Of a stretch of DNA of 64,000 bases, positions 22,975 to 33,899 are shown one piece after another (the first letter of the stretch is position 1; each line of letters opens with the position of its first letter). A program made the position numbers and the translations under genes. The notes under the pieces were generated by a model. That model worked only from the letters and a program-made list of their open reading frames with translations, did not search any database and was not told the DNA's origin. Source of the DNA: Ypsolopha sequella (Eukaryota; Arthropoda; Insecta; Lepidoptera; Ypsolophidae); the NCBI GenBank assembly GCA_934047225.1, contig OW203986.1, forward strand, positions 14,449,221 to 14,513,220, read 5' to 3'.

Positions 22975-23927
22975 TTATCTAAGAGATATTTTTATTAAAG
23001 TTATGTTTAAATCATCGATTCGGATTTTTAAATAAACAACACCTCATAACTGGTAAAAATGATTTAATCAACATAATTACTCTGTTCTACTAACACTTAT
23101 CCCCCAAGAAATATATTAATTAGTTAATAAATAAATAGAAATTACGAGCAACGATATAGAAATCTTGTACATTAATAACATGCGTTTGTTTGATCTTAGC
23201 TTTGGTTGGTTATAGAAAGCGTGAGTAAATAAAATATGTCACTATCACATTGTAAAAAATACATTAACAACAAAGGATAAACCTAGAAAAGCTACTCTTA
23301 CAACTTATTATGTTTCACAATCTGAATCCTCCATCACACAACGGTTATTGAAAATATATAATTTGTCTTAATAAATAGTGCAAACGTTAAGGCACTTTCA
23401 CATATTCGCAACAAAACATGTAACATGCAATCAAATACGCGCTTGTATGGTCACATCAAAGACACAATAGTATTTTGTTCAACTGTAACATAATATGAGA
23501 CATTGGGACACAAGTGATTGTTTGCACGAGTGTTCCAATGTCTAATTATGTTCAGTTGTACATAATACTTTATCTACGATCATCAAAAATATCGTCTTTA
23601 TTTATGATATCTTCAACTAACAATTTCACGAAAAATAAGAACACTCGTTCATGAACCTCGAGTGCGGTAATGCGGCTTGAAGGCCAATCAGGATAAAGGG
23701 GGCGTGGCTTAAGAGACAAGGTCGGGACTTATTTCTCGTCTCTGTTGTTGCTAGACACCCCTAGCGGTTTTATAATAAATTGGGCCAATCGCAGCGCAGA
23801 ATCGCGGTGTTATAATGTAATATAACATCGGATGAACTATCTAGGTACTTATAAAACTGTTTTTGATGTTGTGAGCCTTATTGCTGTATGGGAGTAGATA
23901 AAAGTTTTTTTGTGGTCTCCCGAAATA
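22975..23927. other. intergenic DNA between convergent genes
   Basis: No gene seen. About 23755-23830 (ttataataaattgggccaat followed by gcagaat and gtgttataatgtaat) matches 54470-54560 in inverse orientation, so a dispersed repeat is present. Confidence 0.5.
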
Positions 23928-24324
23928 TCGATGTCGCAGATTGAATGTAAAATCCGCGGTTTTACAAATCTGCTAGATGTTTTACAAAACAGCTCCGTTA
24001 TGTAAAACAAGAATAAAAAAATTGCGTTATTCAATGCAGCTGGTTAAAGTTCAGTGGTTTTGTAAAACAGCTTAGCGGTTTTGTAAAGCTTCACTCGGCT
24101 ACTTATTTTATTTTACATGTAAACCTAACACGCTCCTCCTCGCTTTGCTTGTCGTCGCACCGTTTTTGACTTAGGTTGAAGACTTTTTACATTACATCTA
24201 AACGTTGGTAGCAGTATTGTTGGACGTACCGCAATGACAATCCAGCTGAACCTAAAAGTTAGCTTTTTACATGACGGAGCTATTTTGTAAAACAGCTGAT
24301 TCTACAATCCAACTTCGACATCGA
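23928..24324. repeat. ~400-bp inverted-repeat element
   Basis: The ends tcgatgtcgcagattg and caacttcgacatcga are inverted, and inside them ttttacaaaacagctccgtta faces tgacggagctattttgtaaa. Several extra copies of gttttgtaaaacagc lie between. No coding capacity. Confidence 0.65.
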
Positions 24325-24400
24325 CAAATGAATGATAAATAGCAGCGCGCGCTTACAAATCCAACGTCGCTACCTCCAACGTCTGTACCCCGCGGGATTA

Positions 24401-25013
24401 GGCTTGGTACCATCCTCCCCGGTGGGTCATCCCCGGTACCGGGGGGGATGGGAAAAAAAGTATCGTCCCCGGTGTGAGCCGCACCGGGGACGTTGGCACA
24501 GATCAATTGCCATCGCAGTGCCATCGTCCCCGGTGATAGTGTTTATCAAAGTAGATGGCATAAATAAATAGCTGTCGTACCCGGTAAAACAAAGAGAGAG
24601 ACAAAGATGAATACTTAGTTATTAGTTATTACTGCAAAAAAATAGGATCACAAACTTTTAGAACTAACTTTTAGTTCATTGCTTACAAGAGTATGTTAAG
24701 TAATAAAAATACAAAGCAAATCTTTTCATATTTTGTGATCGTATTTTTTTGCAGTAATAACTAACTAATAACATGGACGAATATTGTTCGTCTATGCTAA
24801 TAAGTATTCATCTTTGTCTTTTGTTTTACCGGGTACGATAGCTCTTGGTATATTCCATTTTCCTTGATAAACACCATCACCGAGGACGGTGGCACTACGA
24901 TGGCAATTGATCTGTGCCAACGTCCCCGTTGCGGATCTCACCGGGGATGATGACACTTTTTCCCATCCTCCCCGGTACCGGGGATGACACACCGGGGAGG
25001 ATGGTTCCAAGCC
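24401..25013. mobile_element. 613-bp fold-back element with 8-bp target duplication
   Basis: Almost the whole element is palindromic, from ggcttggtaccatcctcccc at the left to a matching ggttccaagcc at the right, down to a core where attactgcaaaaaaat faces its complement. It is flanked on both sides by cgggatta (24393-24400 and 25014-25021). The arms are GC-rich with repeated ccccggt modules, unlike the surrounding AT-rich DNA. An 8-bp duplication fits a hAT-type mechanism. It lies between the 3' ends of HEATR3 and the minus-strand gene. Confidence 0.85.
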
Positions 25014-25259
25014 CGGGATTATTGCACTAGGGCAACTCACGCGCTGACGTAAGTACACTTATGAAAAATTGTTACCTTTGTTGCGTTTTATAGCATGTTA
25101 CGAATATGTGGATAAGGCTTTACATTGTACGTGACTAACTTGTCTAAATTATATCTCTAATTAACTTTAAAAGGCACTGTTCCCCTGCGGAAATCATGAG
25201 ATCTAATTACAAATTATTGACATCGACCACAACAAAATGTATTTGTATGTACTTATTTT

Positions 25260-25265
25260 TTTATT
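25260..25265 (-). terminator. polyadenylation signal of the minus-strand gene
   Basis: AATAAA on the minus strand (TTTATT on +), about 70 bp after the stop codon at 25334-25336. Confidence 0.6.
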
Positions 25266-25333
25266 CCGAACATCAGTGCCATCAAGTTACTCTACCGTGC
25301 ATCTATTTGGTCATTCAATATTCAACTAAAATT

Positions 25334-26209
25334 TTATGGTGAATGTTGGCCATTTATAGGAGAAATTGAACCATGATGACTTCTTCTAGGCTTTGGTATT
25401 GGGTTTGGTGTAGATTTGTTATTGTTATCAAACCTCTTTCGTATATCAGACACGGAAAGACGAGCTCCGATTAACTCATCATCTTCGTTTAAAGCAGAAT
25501 TTAACTTGCTGATTTCGCGTTCAAGTTCTCTAGTAGCCTTGTCTATTTCGATAAACTCTTTTTCTGTACTTGAAATAGAATTATCAAGGCTCTGTTTCCT
25601 TGAGGGTTCTTCGTAAAGCTTACAAACTACCTTTTGTGGTTTCTCGTTGCCATTTGCATCTTTCTCATCGGAATTTTCTGTATCTTCATTTAGGTTTATA
25701 TCGTAGGTAACGAAAGTCAAGTTCAAATCGTCATTCAGGCTTTTGCTTCTCTTATTAGATACGGTATAATCTTCCAAATTACCTCTTCGAAGTCTGATAT
25801 CATCCTCGTTTACGCTTGAGTTTCTTCTGTATAAGTTGATATTCACTTTTGGGAAGGCAACTTTCTTCAAAATATCATCTTCTGAATCCGAATTCTTTAT
25901 CGGTTTATCAGTGTCTGTTACTTCTACGATTTCTAGCTTTTCATTTTCCATGTCAATGTTGTCAGGATTTTGACTCGTGTCTGGATCAGGACTAGCTTCT
26001 TCAACAATTTCTTTGTCTTGGACTTCAGTCTTTACAATGGTTGTGACTTCTATGTTATTTAATTCTGTACTCTTGCGTTTTTTCTCCTCATCTTCAATGA
26101 TTTCAAGCTTTATGGTCATCGAGAGGTCTTCCAAATCTTCTTCAGGTGTCGATTCCCCTTTTCTAAGGTCAATCTCTGTTATTTTGATTTCTGAGTCTAC
26201 GCTGCTTAT
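25334..26209 (-). CDS. terminal exon of the unidentified protein
   Basis: 291 codons plus TAA after the acceptor tattttcag. Composition is rich in E, D, K and S, and predicted to be largely disordered. Phrases include ITEIDLRKGESTPEEDLEDL and RLSVSDIRKRFDNNNK. The frame is uninterrupted in AT-rich DNA, which argues for real coding. Confidence 0.88.
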   Translation of the reverse strand: MSSVDSEIKITEIDLRKGESTPEEDLEDLSMTIKLEIIEDEEKKRKSTELNNIEVTTIVKTEVQDKEIVEEASPDPDTSQNPDNIDMENEKLEIVEVTDTDKPIKNSDSEDDILKKVAFPKVNINLYRRNSSVNEDDIRLRRGNLEDYTVSNKRSKSLNDDLNLTFVTYDINLNEDTENSDEKDANGNEKPQKVVCKLYEEPSRKQSLDNSISSTEKEFIEIDKATRELEREISKLNSALNEDDELIGARLSVSDIRKRFDNNNKSTPNPIPKPRRSHHGSISPINGQHSP

Positions 26210-29200
26210 CTGAAAATATAAATACAAAAATTTAAATATTTGTGACCCAGCTGTAGCTAGTTCTATGGGTTTAACCAGTTGCCCAGAAAAGTGAACTTGT
26301 TCCCTGCAATTAAAATCTGGCTTTGTCATTGCAAAGCATGCCTTTAGAAATGTGTCTCTACCCGTATGAAAGAATTTACTACAAGTTGGAGAAATGATAT
26401 CTCACCGAAACATCAGCAGCGTTGGGTGGAGGCGGGGCTCGCTTCTTCTTCCGCCGGTTCATCCTGACCGGTGGCACCGGCCCGTCTTCGAAGGGGTTGC
26501 TGCTCTCCACACTGAGACGAGAGCCCGTGATCTCACTCCGCGCCATGCGAGGTGTTGCGCCGCTGGAAATTGAGGAATTTGCTTTTACTTTTGGTTTCTT
26601 TATAAGCCAGGAGTTTGTTGTCGCATTAAGGTTTAAGATTCTTTATTTCTCATAAGAACATTTACATATTCACTTAAAATGAGAACTTAATAATATCTAA
26701 CTAAAGTTAAATATATTACACGACCAGTGGGTCCAGTGCAAGCTGACATATTGTAGTGCTCAAACACAACAATTATTACATCAGATATTTATACTAAAGT
26801 TTAAAACCATTAAAACAAGTAAATAGTTACAAGCTAACAATGCTACTTGGCCCATCAATTTTATAACAATATCTATTAAGCATAATGTTCTACTTAGTTT
26901 TAGATAAAACTAAGTTTTAGATAAAACTAAGTTTTAGATAATTGTTAATATTCTATTTAATAATTGTTTTAATATTGATAGTGACGTAATTATTCAATAG
27001 TTCTTTAAATTTGGGCAAAAATTAAAAATTAAAGAAAATTGTAAGTACAACTCCCTAAAACGCCTAAAATTATTTTAATTCTCAAACAATACATCAATGC
27101 TTTAACTAGAAATATTGAATGCAGATCAGTTTGTTCAAGATTGTGTGTGGTTCAAGATGTGTATATATCGGAAGCTAAAAAAACACTGTGATGAAATGCC
27201 CTAACAAGCATGCATTTGTATCCGAAGGGCGGCGATAAGTTGGGCCGCTAAGGTGGGGCACAGATTGAGTTACTGTCAGCATGTAACACCTCTGACATCC
27301 CCATAGGGCGGATTCAGAATTTGATTTTGGGGGCCATTCTGACAAGGTTTATCACAAAGTAAAAAAAACATACACCCGAATCGAATCAAAAAGTTGAGTT
27401 AAGTAGTCCCCATAGCCAATGGAACGTCGTTACAAGCTATTTGAATAAATTAATACCCCGACTAATTCAAAATCAAAGCCTAGACCAATCGGAAATGTAG
27501 GTTTCTTGTATTACGTCACAAATCAGCTAAGAAGGGATTTTACGAATTTTTCTCGAGATCGAGAGAATTGTGATCCACGTTCATGTCACAAAAGAAGATT
27601 TTATTGTAATATGAACCAAAATGCCTTCACTTTCGGGACTTCTTTCGTGACAAGAACTTTAACGCTGCGAGGCCTCTACTAGTATCTATTAAGACCAGAT
27701 CCAGATATTTTAGTTAAAATATTCAACAATAAAGTTATTTGTCCTCAATTACTTTCCAAATTTAAGGCGCTCTTATCCCAGAAGAGTGACTCTCTGTCTT
27801 TTTCTTTACGCGTAAGGAGTAAAGAAAATAACCACACTTTTGTACTTTTTCGTTGTTTTTATCGGCTTTTAAATTGTTTAAAAATAAGGGATATGTTTAT
27901 TAAAATTAAAACCCACTTACGTGGTCGACCTAGAAAATTTAAGGAGCAATATTACCAGATATGTTTATTTGGAATTATGGAAATGGCATGATTTGAAAGG
28001 TCTTATTACATGCTGTGTTCGTGAATTATTTCTATCGAGCAAAGTTTATCTGATCGTGTAACACATGCGTGGAAGACATAGATAAAGGTTCGAACTATAT
28101 TGCGTATTTTTTTTTTGAAGTTTTAGACGATATTTGAAAGTTCTATTTGACTTTGAAATTACTGATTTTGGGATAAGAGTGCCTTAATATAATAATTCCT
28201 CGTCAGGGTGCCCGGGTTGTTTATTACTGTCCTTTTTATCTTCGTTCAGCAAGAACCAATGTTGGTAAATACTCGATTATAAATAGAATGTGCAGACAGC
28301 ATAATGTACTTTTTGTAAAAGATCCTCAGGTTTTTGACTTGTTTTCGTGTTCTTTTAAACAATACAAACTACCCTTAAGGGGCTCCATAATGCTAAATGT
28401 CAGTTTTGCATTGGATTCAGTTCCGTTAATGAAGATAGAAAATTTTTTAAAAAGATATGGCGTGTTTTTTGATTTAAGACAATTATTAATTACACTTTAT
28501 AAATAAACATACTTTCAATCTTCTTTTCATTACAATACTTTCAAAAAAGCATGAATTTCACGAAAAAAGCGATTCAGTTTCCATATTTCAAAACCGATTG
28601 AAACAAAACCAACACACGCAGATACCAGAAAAAAACATCTTTATCACATAAGTCATAAAGAATTTATAGTTAATGTCCTAATGTGGCCGCGATTTCAAAA
28701 TAACTGAAGTTTTGCGTCCGCGGCCTCTGTTTAGAGCAGGATAGATAGTTAAAAAACAAAAGCGTTAGAGCAGGACTGAATTTTGGCATTGTAGTGCATA
28801 AGTCTTTTGTGATTGTGTTGTGAATTTTGTGTTTTTCTGTAATTGGATGCTCACTGTGGCTCGCTTTGTTGTATTTTGATTTGTAAACGTTTGAAAAATC
28901 TAAATAAATAAATCCTCCAACCAACGTACCCGAGAGAGTCGACCTCGTAGTTGCTAGGGCTGCGCAGGCGCTCCTGAAACCGCGACCTCGGGAGTGGAGT
29001 GATGGAGCCGCCATACACGTAGCGGTCCGGCCGTTCCGGCGAGCCGATGGTAGTCCGAGATTGGGTTGCTGATGCTTGCGAGTCTAGAGACAGATGGGGA
29101 CACTGAGTAAAGATAGACAGGAGTCATATCTTCTGGTATGTAGGTACCCAGTGGCGTGCATAGAACTTTTTTCCGGAAAAGCAATCAGAAGGTCAAGATT

Positions 29201-30595
29201 GACAATAAAAAAAAATTGAAATAACACTTTGAAAAAAAAAGTTTTTATGAAGCCAGGGTAGGCACTTCGCCTACCCTAGAGTGAACATTTTCATACAAAC
29301 TTTTGTTTTCAAAGTGAAATTTAAATTTTTTTATATTTTTTTTATTGTCGAACTTGACCTTCTGATTGCTTTTCCGGAAAAAAGTTCTATGCACGCCACT
29401 GTAGGTACCATATTAGATGGAGCTTTACAAAAGTTTCAAGTGGTGATGAGGGCAAAACAATAGGGTTTATAGTAGTTTATGCTACTAGGGCGAAAAGGAA
29501 TAAATTACGAGGACAATTTAAAACACGAGCGTAGCGAGTGTTTTAAACGTAACCGAGTAATTTATTGCTTTTACGCCCGTGTATCATACTACATTTTTCA
29601 ATGCATAGTGTGAGGAAATGAAAACAAATATAATCTTGTGAACTTTAAATTATAATTGGCTCAAAAGGACTGTATCCATAGCCGTTAAACGGTGTAAAAA
29701 AAGTATAACGTCTATGGTACACAGGAAAGGCTGCAGGTTAGCCAACCATTGTAAATAAATTAAAAAATAATAATAATAAAGCCCTAGGGCAAAATAATCG
29801 ACTTTCTGTTCGGTTTTGATGCATAAAAAGTGGGCCTTTACGAGCACATGCATTGAAAAAATATTTATAGTAGTACAGGGTACATTTTTACAACATGTTG
29901 TAAAAAGGGAACCTAGTTTTATACAAATCATCAATCATCAATACATATGATAAAAGAGTAGAGCCCGGTGTGTCTGTACATTAAAGAAAAGTATTTATTT
30001 ATTTTATTTATTACACTTTTTGTACCTTTACAAACATAATTTACAACACATTTTCACATAAAACACAGAAATTGTGTACGGCGGCAGTTATTGCTAATAG
30101 CAATAAAATATCTTCCAGGCAACCTTTGGGTGGAATAAAAAAGATTTTAACGATAAAAGTAATAAGTAAGTAATAAAAATAGAAAGGGGGTTACTAAAAA
30201 AGAGTAATAAAACACAAATCAGCGATTTTTATAATTCTTTTATGTCTGTCTTACATCTCCTAAACTACTGAACGGATTTTCATGTAGTTTTCACAGTTAG
30301 ACAGAGCTTAATTTGGATTAGAATATAGGCTTTATTTCGTTACAATCAAGTGTCGGAAAAAAGTTATCGTAGTTTAAAGATTTTTTGAATTGACTTTTCT
30401 ACTGTTATAATACGTTTGGGCATTTACGTCACTCGTTGCGTTACTTCTTCGGTGTTGAGCTCTATAATCTTAGCCTTATGATACTTACATTGCAATGCTC
30501 TCCTATACACAATCGGACTGGAATCTCCATTCGCCTGATGCTCCTTCTTCTCCTGTTGTCCTTTCTTGCCTTTCTTCATGAACGACCTGAAGGCC
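25334..30595 (-). CDS. 3' part of unidentified NPF/KKKRAPPPP-containing protein
   Basis: Four exons on the minus strand, in coding order 30595-30489, 29083-28930, 26562-26406 and 26209-25334, join with matching phases (1, 2, 0) and GT-AG borders to give about 430 C-terminal residues. Visible: a lysine-rich start (SFMKKGKKGQQEKKEH), RYVYGGSITPLPRSRFQERL, then SSNPFEDGPVPPVRMNRRKK leading to KRAPPPPN, a long acidic disordered region, a short charged helix (ATRELEREISKLN) and a proline/basic end (PIPKPRRSHH). NPF is the ligand motif of EH domains, and KRAP-like runs occur in EHBP1, MICAL-like and cordon-bleu proteins, so an endocytic or actin-linked scaffold is possible but unproven. Upstream exons were not found in the window. 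Confidence 0.72.
26406..26562 (-). CDS. third exon (NPF and KKKRAPPPP motifs)
   Basis: 157 nt between aatttccag and gtgaga. It completes a glycine codon and reads GATPRMARSEITGSRLSVES, SNPFEDGPVPP, RRKKKRAPPPPNAADVS in phase 0 to the last exon. Locally GC-rich, as expected of an exon here. Confidence 0.88.
27766..28183. mobile_element. 418-bp TTAA-flanked MITE
   Basis: Between TTAA at 27762-27765 and 28184-28187, with ends ggcgctcttatccca and tgggataagagtgcc. No coding capacity. Its end sequence differs from the other TTAA families here. Confidence 0.8.
28379..28797. mobile_element. second copy of the TTAA MITE at 22361
   Basis: Starts after TTAA with ggggctccataatgctaaa and tracks the 22361 copy through ttgcattggattcagtt and attaattacactttataaat to ggactgaattttggcattg. 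The right end is diverged and its TTAA is lost. It ends about 130 bp from the donor of the 28930-29083 exon. Confidence 0.8.
28930..29083 (-). CDS. second exon of the unidentified protein
   Basis: 154 nt between gtctctag and gtacgt. Only one frame fits both neighbours, SQASATQSRTTIGSPERPDR through LRSPSNYEVDSLG; it takes one base from the previous exon to make Y and leaves two for G. The longer overlapping frames on this strand do not fit the phases. Confidence 0.82.
29149..29401. mobile_element. hAT MITE, CAGTGGCGTGCA ends
   Basis: Flanked by taggtacc on both sides (29141-29148 and 29402-29409), an exact 8-bp duplication. The inverted arms cagtggcgtgcatagaactt and aagttctatgcacgccactg extend inward through tttccggaaaagcaatcaga. 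Sister copies: 56865-57103 (complete), 48011-48530 (interrupted), 54138-54244 (half); 37921-39109 shares the ends. Confidence 0.92.
29470..29855 (-). repeat. ~390-bp repeat family, copy B
   Basis: Minus-strand copy from tagtagtttatgctactag to gagcacatgcattg. It keeps the central palindrome aaaacacgagcgtagcgagtgttt. It lies in the intron between the first and second visible exons of the minus-strand gene. Confidence 0.85.
30489..30595 (-). CDS. first visible exon of the unidentified protein
   Basis: 107 nt between atatttcag and gtaagt. It completes a codon begun upstream (phase 2 in) and reads AFRSFMKKGKKGQQEKKEHQ, then GDSSPIVYRRALQ, leaving one base (phase 1 out). The preceding exon is not recognisable between here and 64000. 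Confidence 0.75.
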
Positions 30596-30844
30596 CTGAA
30601 ATATTTAAGTAGAAGAATTAACCTTTGGCATCTTGCGGCCATTTGTTTTGTAATTTGCACCTTGTGCCGGTTTAATTTATGTGCCAACGTATAACCCCCG
30701 ATTTCACATATGAGAATCTCAAGTTAAGCGGTGCTATGAAATACAGCGTTGTGATTGGTTGATTGTATCGCTTAACGAGACTTTTTTAAGAGTCTTACAT
30801 CAACAATACAATGGTAAAGTTGAGAAGTAATGCTAGGTCCTTAA

Positions 30845-31222
30845 GGTTAAACGTCATTGGCTTAGTGCAAAGTGCATAACTTAACTTTGTTTTTCTTGTT
30901 TAGAAGTTAAAAATTGAAAACCATTTTAGTATGTGGCAGTTGACGCCAATAGTTTCATATTAGTGAGGTTTAATAAAGCATGAGTTTGAAATTTGATGCA
31001 CAATTTCTCATGATCTTGTCCAAACAAAGTTAAAACAGCATTTTAAGTAGTTGGTTTTGAGAAGATCATGACTAATTGTGAATACAATTTGAAACTCTTG
31101 CTATTGAAACCGAACTATTGGCGTCAAATGCCACAGACCAAAATGCTATTCAATTTTAAAATTCTAAACAAGAAAAACAAAGTTAAGTTATGCACTTTGC
31201 TCTAAGCGACTGACGTTTAACC
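30845..31222. mobile_element. 378-bp TTAA-flanked hairpin MITE
   Basis: Between TTAA at 30841-30844 and 31223-31226. The arms are about 170 bp: ggttaaacgtcattggctta then tgcataacttaactttgttt, facing aaacaaagttaagttatgca and tgacgtttaacc. No coding sequence. Confidence 0.85.
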
Positions 31223-31609
31223 TTAATTTGGCAAAAAAGTGTTGCCGTTAAATTTTCTCGATAAAAAAGTTTGTAAAGTTACCTCCAAAACGTACAATAA
31301 ACTGATAGTTTTCAATAAATACTTTAAATTACATCATGAAACTTAGTATTATAACTGATCTCAATATAGAGTAGGTCCTGAATGTTTTAAATTTTTTAAA
31401 ATAGGCAACATTTTCTCCGTTAAAATTATTTTTTATTAAAATTCGCGCTTTTTGAGAGCACGCGATTCTTTGGTTGTCGTAACAGCCACGGCTCAGAACG
31501 CGTTATTTTCAACAATAATGAAACGTCATAGAGTTCAGTTCTACTTGTTGCAAAATGACGTGCTCAATGTCAGAAAATATATTTCAGAAACTGGCCCTAA
31601 GTACAGTTA

Positions 31610-31722
31610 TACTGTGACTGAACTCTACTTAGACGAGCGTGTAGAGGACGAGTTTGTGTGTGTGAGCTCGAATCGGAGCATTTACAGGTACATTCCCTAC
31701 TGCATATGTTATACAGTGCTCT
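31610..31722 (+). repeat. interspersed repeat fragment (pair with 2560)
   Basis: Shares tgaactctact, cgtgtagag, gtgagctc, aatcggagc and acattccctactgc with 2560-2670. It is followed at 31757-31849 by half of the GTCGATTC hairpin family. Confidence 0.55.
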
Positions 31723-32130
31723 AAGTGAAATAAACGAGACGGTAGAAAATTGTTGTTTTTTTTCTTTCTGTATCGAAAGGACAAAGACAGGACGCTTGAA
31801 ATATGGTTATTCCTGTCAAATAAGTTAAGTCATGTAACACCGAATCGACACCAATGTCGAGTTGAGTCAAAACGCTTACTTATAGGACATGCCAAACACA
31901 TTGTTATGTAGTAGTAGATATTTCCATTTGTGTAAATCGTTGTGAAATGGAGGCTACTATTATTTGCTAAACCAATTTTCTTCTTATTCTGAGTACCAAG
32001 CACGTATCCAAGGGGGGGGGGGTAAGTTGGGATCTATCCCCCCCCCCCCCCGCCGGAAACTAGCGTAAGCAGGCGCGTAACGTACACGGAACGGGAAATA
32101 TAAAAAATGATAAAAATAAAATCTTTCGTG

Positions 32131-32250
32131 ATGAACAAAATAAGGGACGAAAGGCTGACTGGCCTTGCTCTAATATCAATACATCTGGCATTCCAGGGTC
32201 TACTGCGTAATTCTGATTTTCATCAACATCAACTTGAGATTGAAATTTGA
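32131..32250 (+). pseudogene. hAT/ZMYM1-like transposase C-terminal scrap
   Basis: A 39-codon frame reading MNKIRDERLTGLALISIHL and ending EIEI stop. IRDERLTGLALISIH is the characteristic end of hAT transposases of the zinc-finger MYM-type-1-like group. The rest of the transposase is absent. Confidence 0.65.
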
Positions 32251-32344
32251 CGTGCGTGCAAAAGAGATGGCATGTTAGGCGGGCGTCGTCGCACGCACGT
32301 CAAATTTCAATCTCAAGTTGATGTTGATGAAAATCAGAATTACG
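32206..32344. repeat. perfect 54-bp inverted repeat, 31-bp spacer
   Basis: 32206-32259 (from cgtaattctgattttcatca) is repeated exactly in inverse at 32291-32344. The left arm encodes the last residues of the hAT transposase scrap; the right arm is its mirror. Perfect identity indicates recent origin or gene conversion. Confidence 0.92.
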
Positions 32345-32627
32345 TGGTAGACCCGCTGAAGCCATACTTGCTGCAGTATCGAAAGTGGCAACAGGAAAGT
32401 ACTCATACCACCCGGATTTTATTTCCGCAGATACGTTTATTTGGGCAGGTTAACGGTATGATCAGTTATGTGGTATCTTTTAAAGATAGTAGTATATTTG
32501 CACAGAACCCAATTAGGTATCTATAAAAATTAATATGGTATAGTAAGTACAGCGGTTTCTTTCCCATAGTAGCGTAAATGAAAGTTCCCCCCCGAACCAA
32601 AAATCTGGATACTTGCTTGCTGAGTAC

Positions 32628-33639
32628 TACTAATATATAAAACGCAACGTCTCTAATAAGTATGGAATATGTTCGCTTATTAGAAACGAATATTGATGCG
32701 GTTTCCATTTTTACATAGGGTTTCTGGAGAAGGGTTTAGTTTAGGATATGTATCATTAGGCCGTCACAAATAAGAGTTGCGTGAGAGTGACCAATCACCA
32801 TGTTAGTTAAAGTAGGTAGGCTGCCTAAATTGCGAAGTATTTCCGCTCTATCAATAAATTGTTTCTATTGCAATTTTCCAATGAGTAATCAAGAACTGCG
32901 ATTCCAAAGTACAGATTTTGTTACTAGGTAAATATATTTTTCTTGTATACATAGTACACTTAATAGATGCATGTTTTTAATTGACGTAGGTATACAAAAA
33001 CACGGACGAGTAAGAGAAGGAATCGCGCATTATGGGTTCCGTACCGTTATTTAATTCGTTTAAAGAGAGATTTCGAGATTTTTTGCCAATAAACTTGATA
33101 TCTGTAGCAAGCTAGCCAAACACAGCGACAACAAAGTGATCCTGTAAGAGTTCCGTTATTTTATTCTGAGGAACGGAACCCTAAAAATAACAAAATGGAG
33201 GGGTTTACTGATTATAAGTTAAGAATTTATATATCCTTGTCGTTTTTGTTTATAAAAAAAACTTAAAAACTACCAAGTTTAAGTTGGTGGCGTACAGTTT
33301 ACAGGTTCCGCCTTTGTCGCTTCTTAAAAATATAATATTTTTTTTTAAGTTTATCTTGCATGTGTGTTTACCTACTTAATACACGCCTTTAACTAAATCG
33401 GTATAGTAGTTTTCCAGCGCTGCTGCAGACAAACCAGTCGTATAAGAACTTCCGCCTCTTGGTGGAACCCTAATAAAATGCATCATCATTAACTTGGGTT
33501 AATTTAATCGCAAATAAATTGCTGCCGGTTAAACAAAAAACGGTGTTGCATCAAAAAGGTCACGGCAACATTTCTGTTCTTATGAATACGATATATCCTA
33601 TACGATATATATTAGTAGTTTTTCATTCTTTGCCCCGTT
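32628..33639. other. no gene seen
   Basis: AT-rich DNA with no exon, RNA gene or element border that I can support. The text around 33030-33200 (gggttccgtaccgttattt, cggaaccctaaaaat) is an old piece of the GTTCCGTA repeat family. Confidence 0.4.
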
Positions 33640-33649
33640 TTCGACTCGG

Positions 33650-33850
33650 CGGTTATTTTATCAACACCCCTTACGGCCTGCATGTTGACCAGGGTCACTA
33701 CGTTGATAATAAAGGAAACCGCATCCAAATCCATTGAGTGGTTAAAACGGAACAGACAGGTAGACTAAAACTTTAAAATTGTAGTTTTGGCCTTAGTACC
33801 ATACTAATAAAAATAACCCATTTAATTAAAAAATTTGCAAAAATATTCAA
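33650..33850 (+). repeat. interspersed repeat, pair with 41465
   Basis: Shares ggcggttattttat, gaccagggtcact, aaaccgcatccaa and aaacggaacagacag with 41465-41670 in the same orientation. Element type unknown. Confidence 0.6.
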
Positions 33851-33899
33851 TGTACAGACACGACTTTTTACTACTTTATAATTTAGTATAGATTTTTTT

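Larger units (their letters stand above)
26563..28929 (-). other. intron of the minus-strand gene with MITEs
   Basis: Contains a 17-bp unit repeated nearly three times (aagttttagataaaact, 26896-26941), a SINE-like repeat (27185-27320) and two MITEs (27766-28183, 28379-28797). No further exon was found. Confidence 0.6.
31997..32619 (+). mobile_element. hAT element remnant with 8-bp duplication
   Basis: Flanked by ctgagtac at 31989-31996 and 32620-32627. The inverted ends are caagcacgtatccaaggggg and a mirror of the right end (ccccccgaacc...ggatacttgcttg). It carries a short transposase C-terminal fragment and a perfect 54-bp inverted repeat. The G and C runs next to the left end (32011-32055) are part of the terminal hairpin. 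Confidence 0.85.

Noticed and set aside
24267..25058. Open frames of 80-90 codons on both strands (PGTGDDPPGR-like text)
   Set aside because: They are by-products of the GC-rich palindromic arms of the 613-bp fold-back; the two arms give mirrored frames and no protein family fits.
28670..29184. Two longer minus-strand frames (114 and 76 codons) over the second exon of the minus-strand gene
   Set aside because: Neither fits the phase of the neighbouring exons; the correct frame is a third one bounded by GT-AG sites at 28930-29083.
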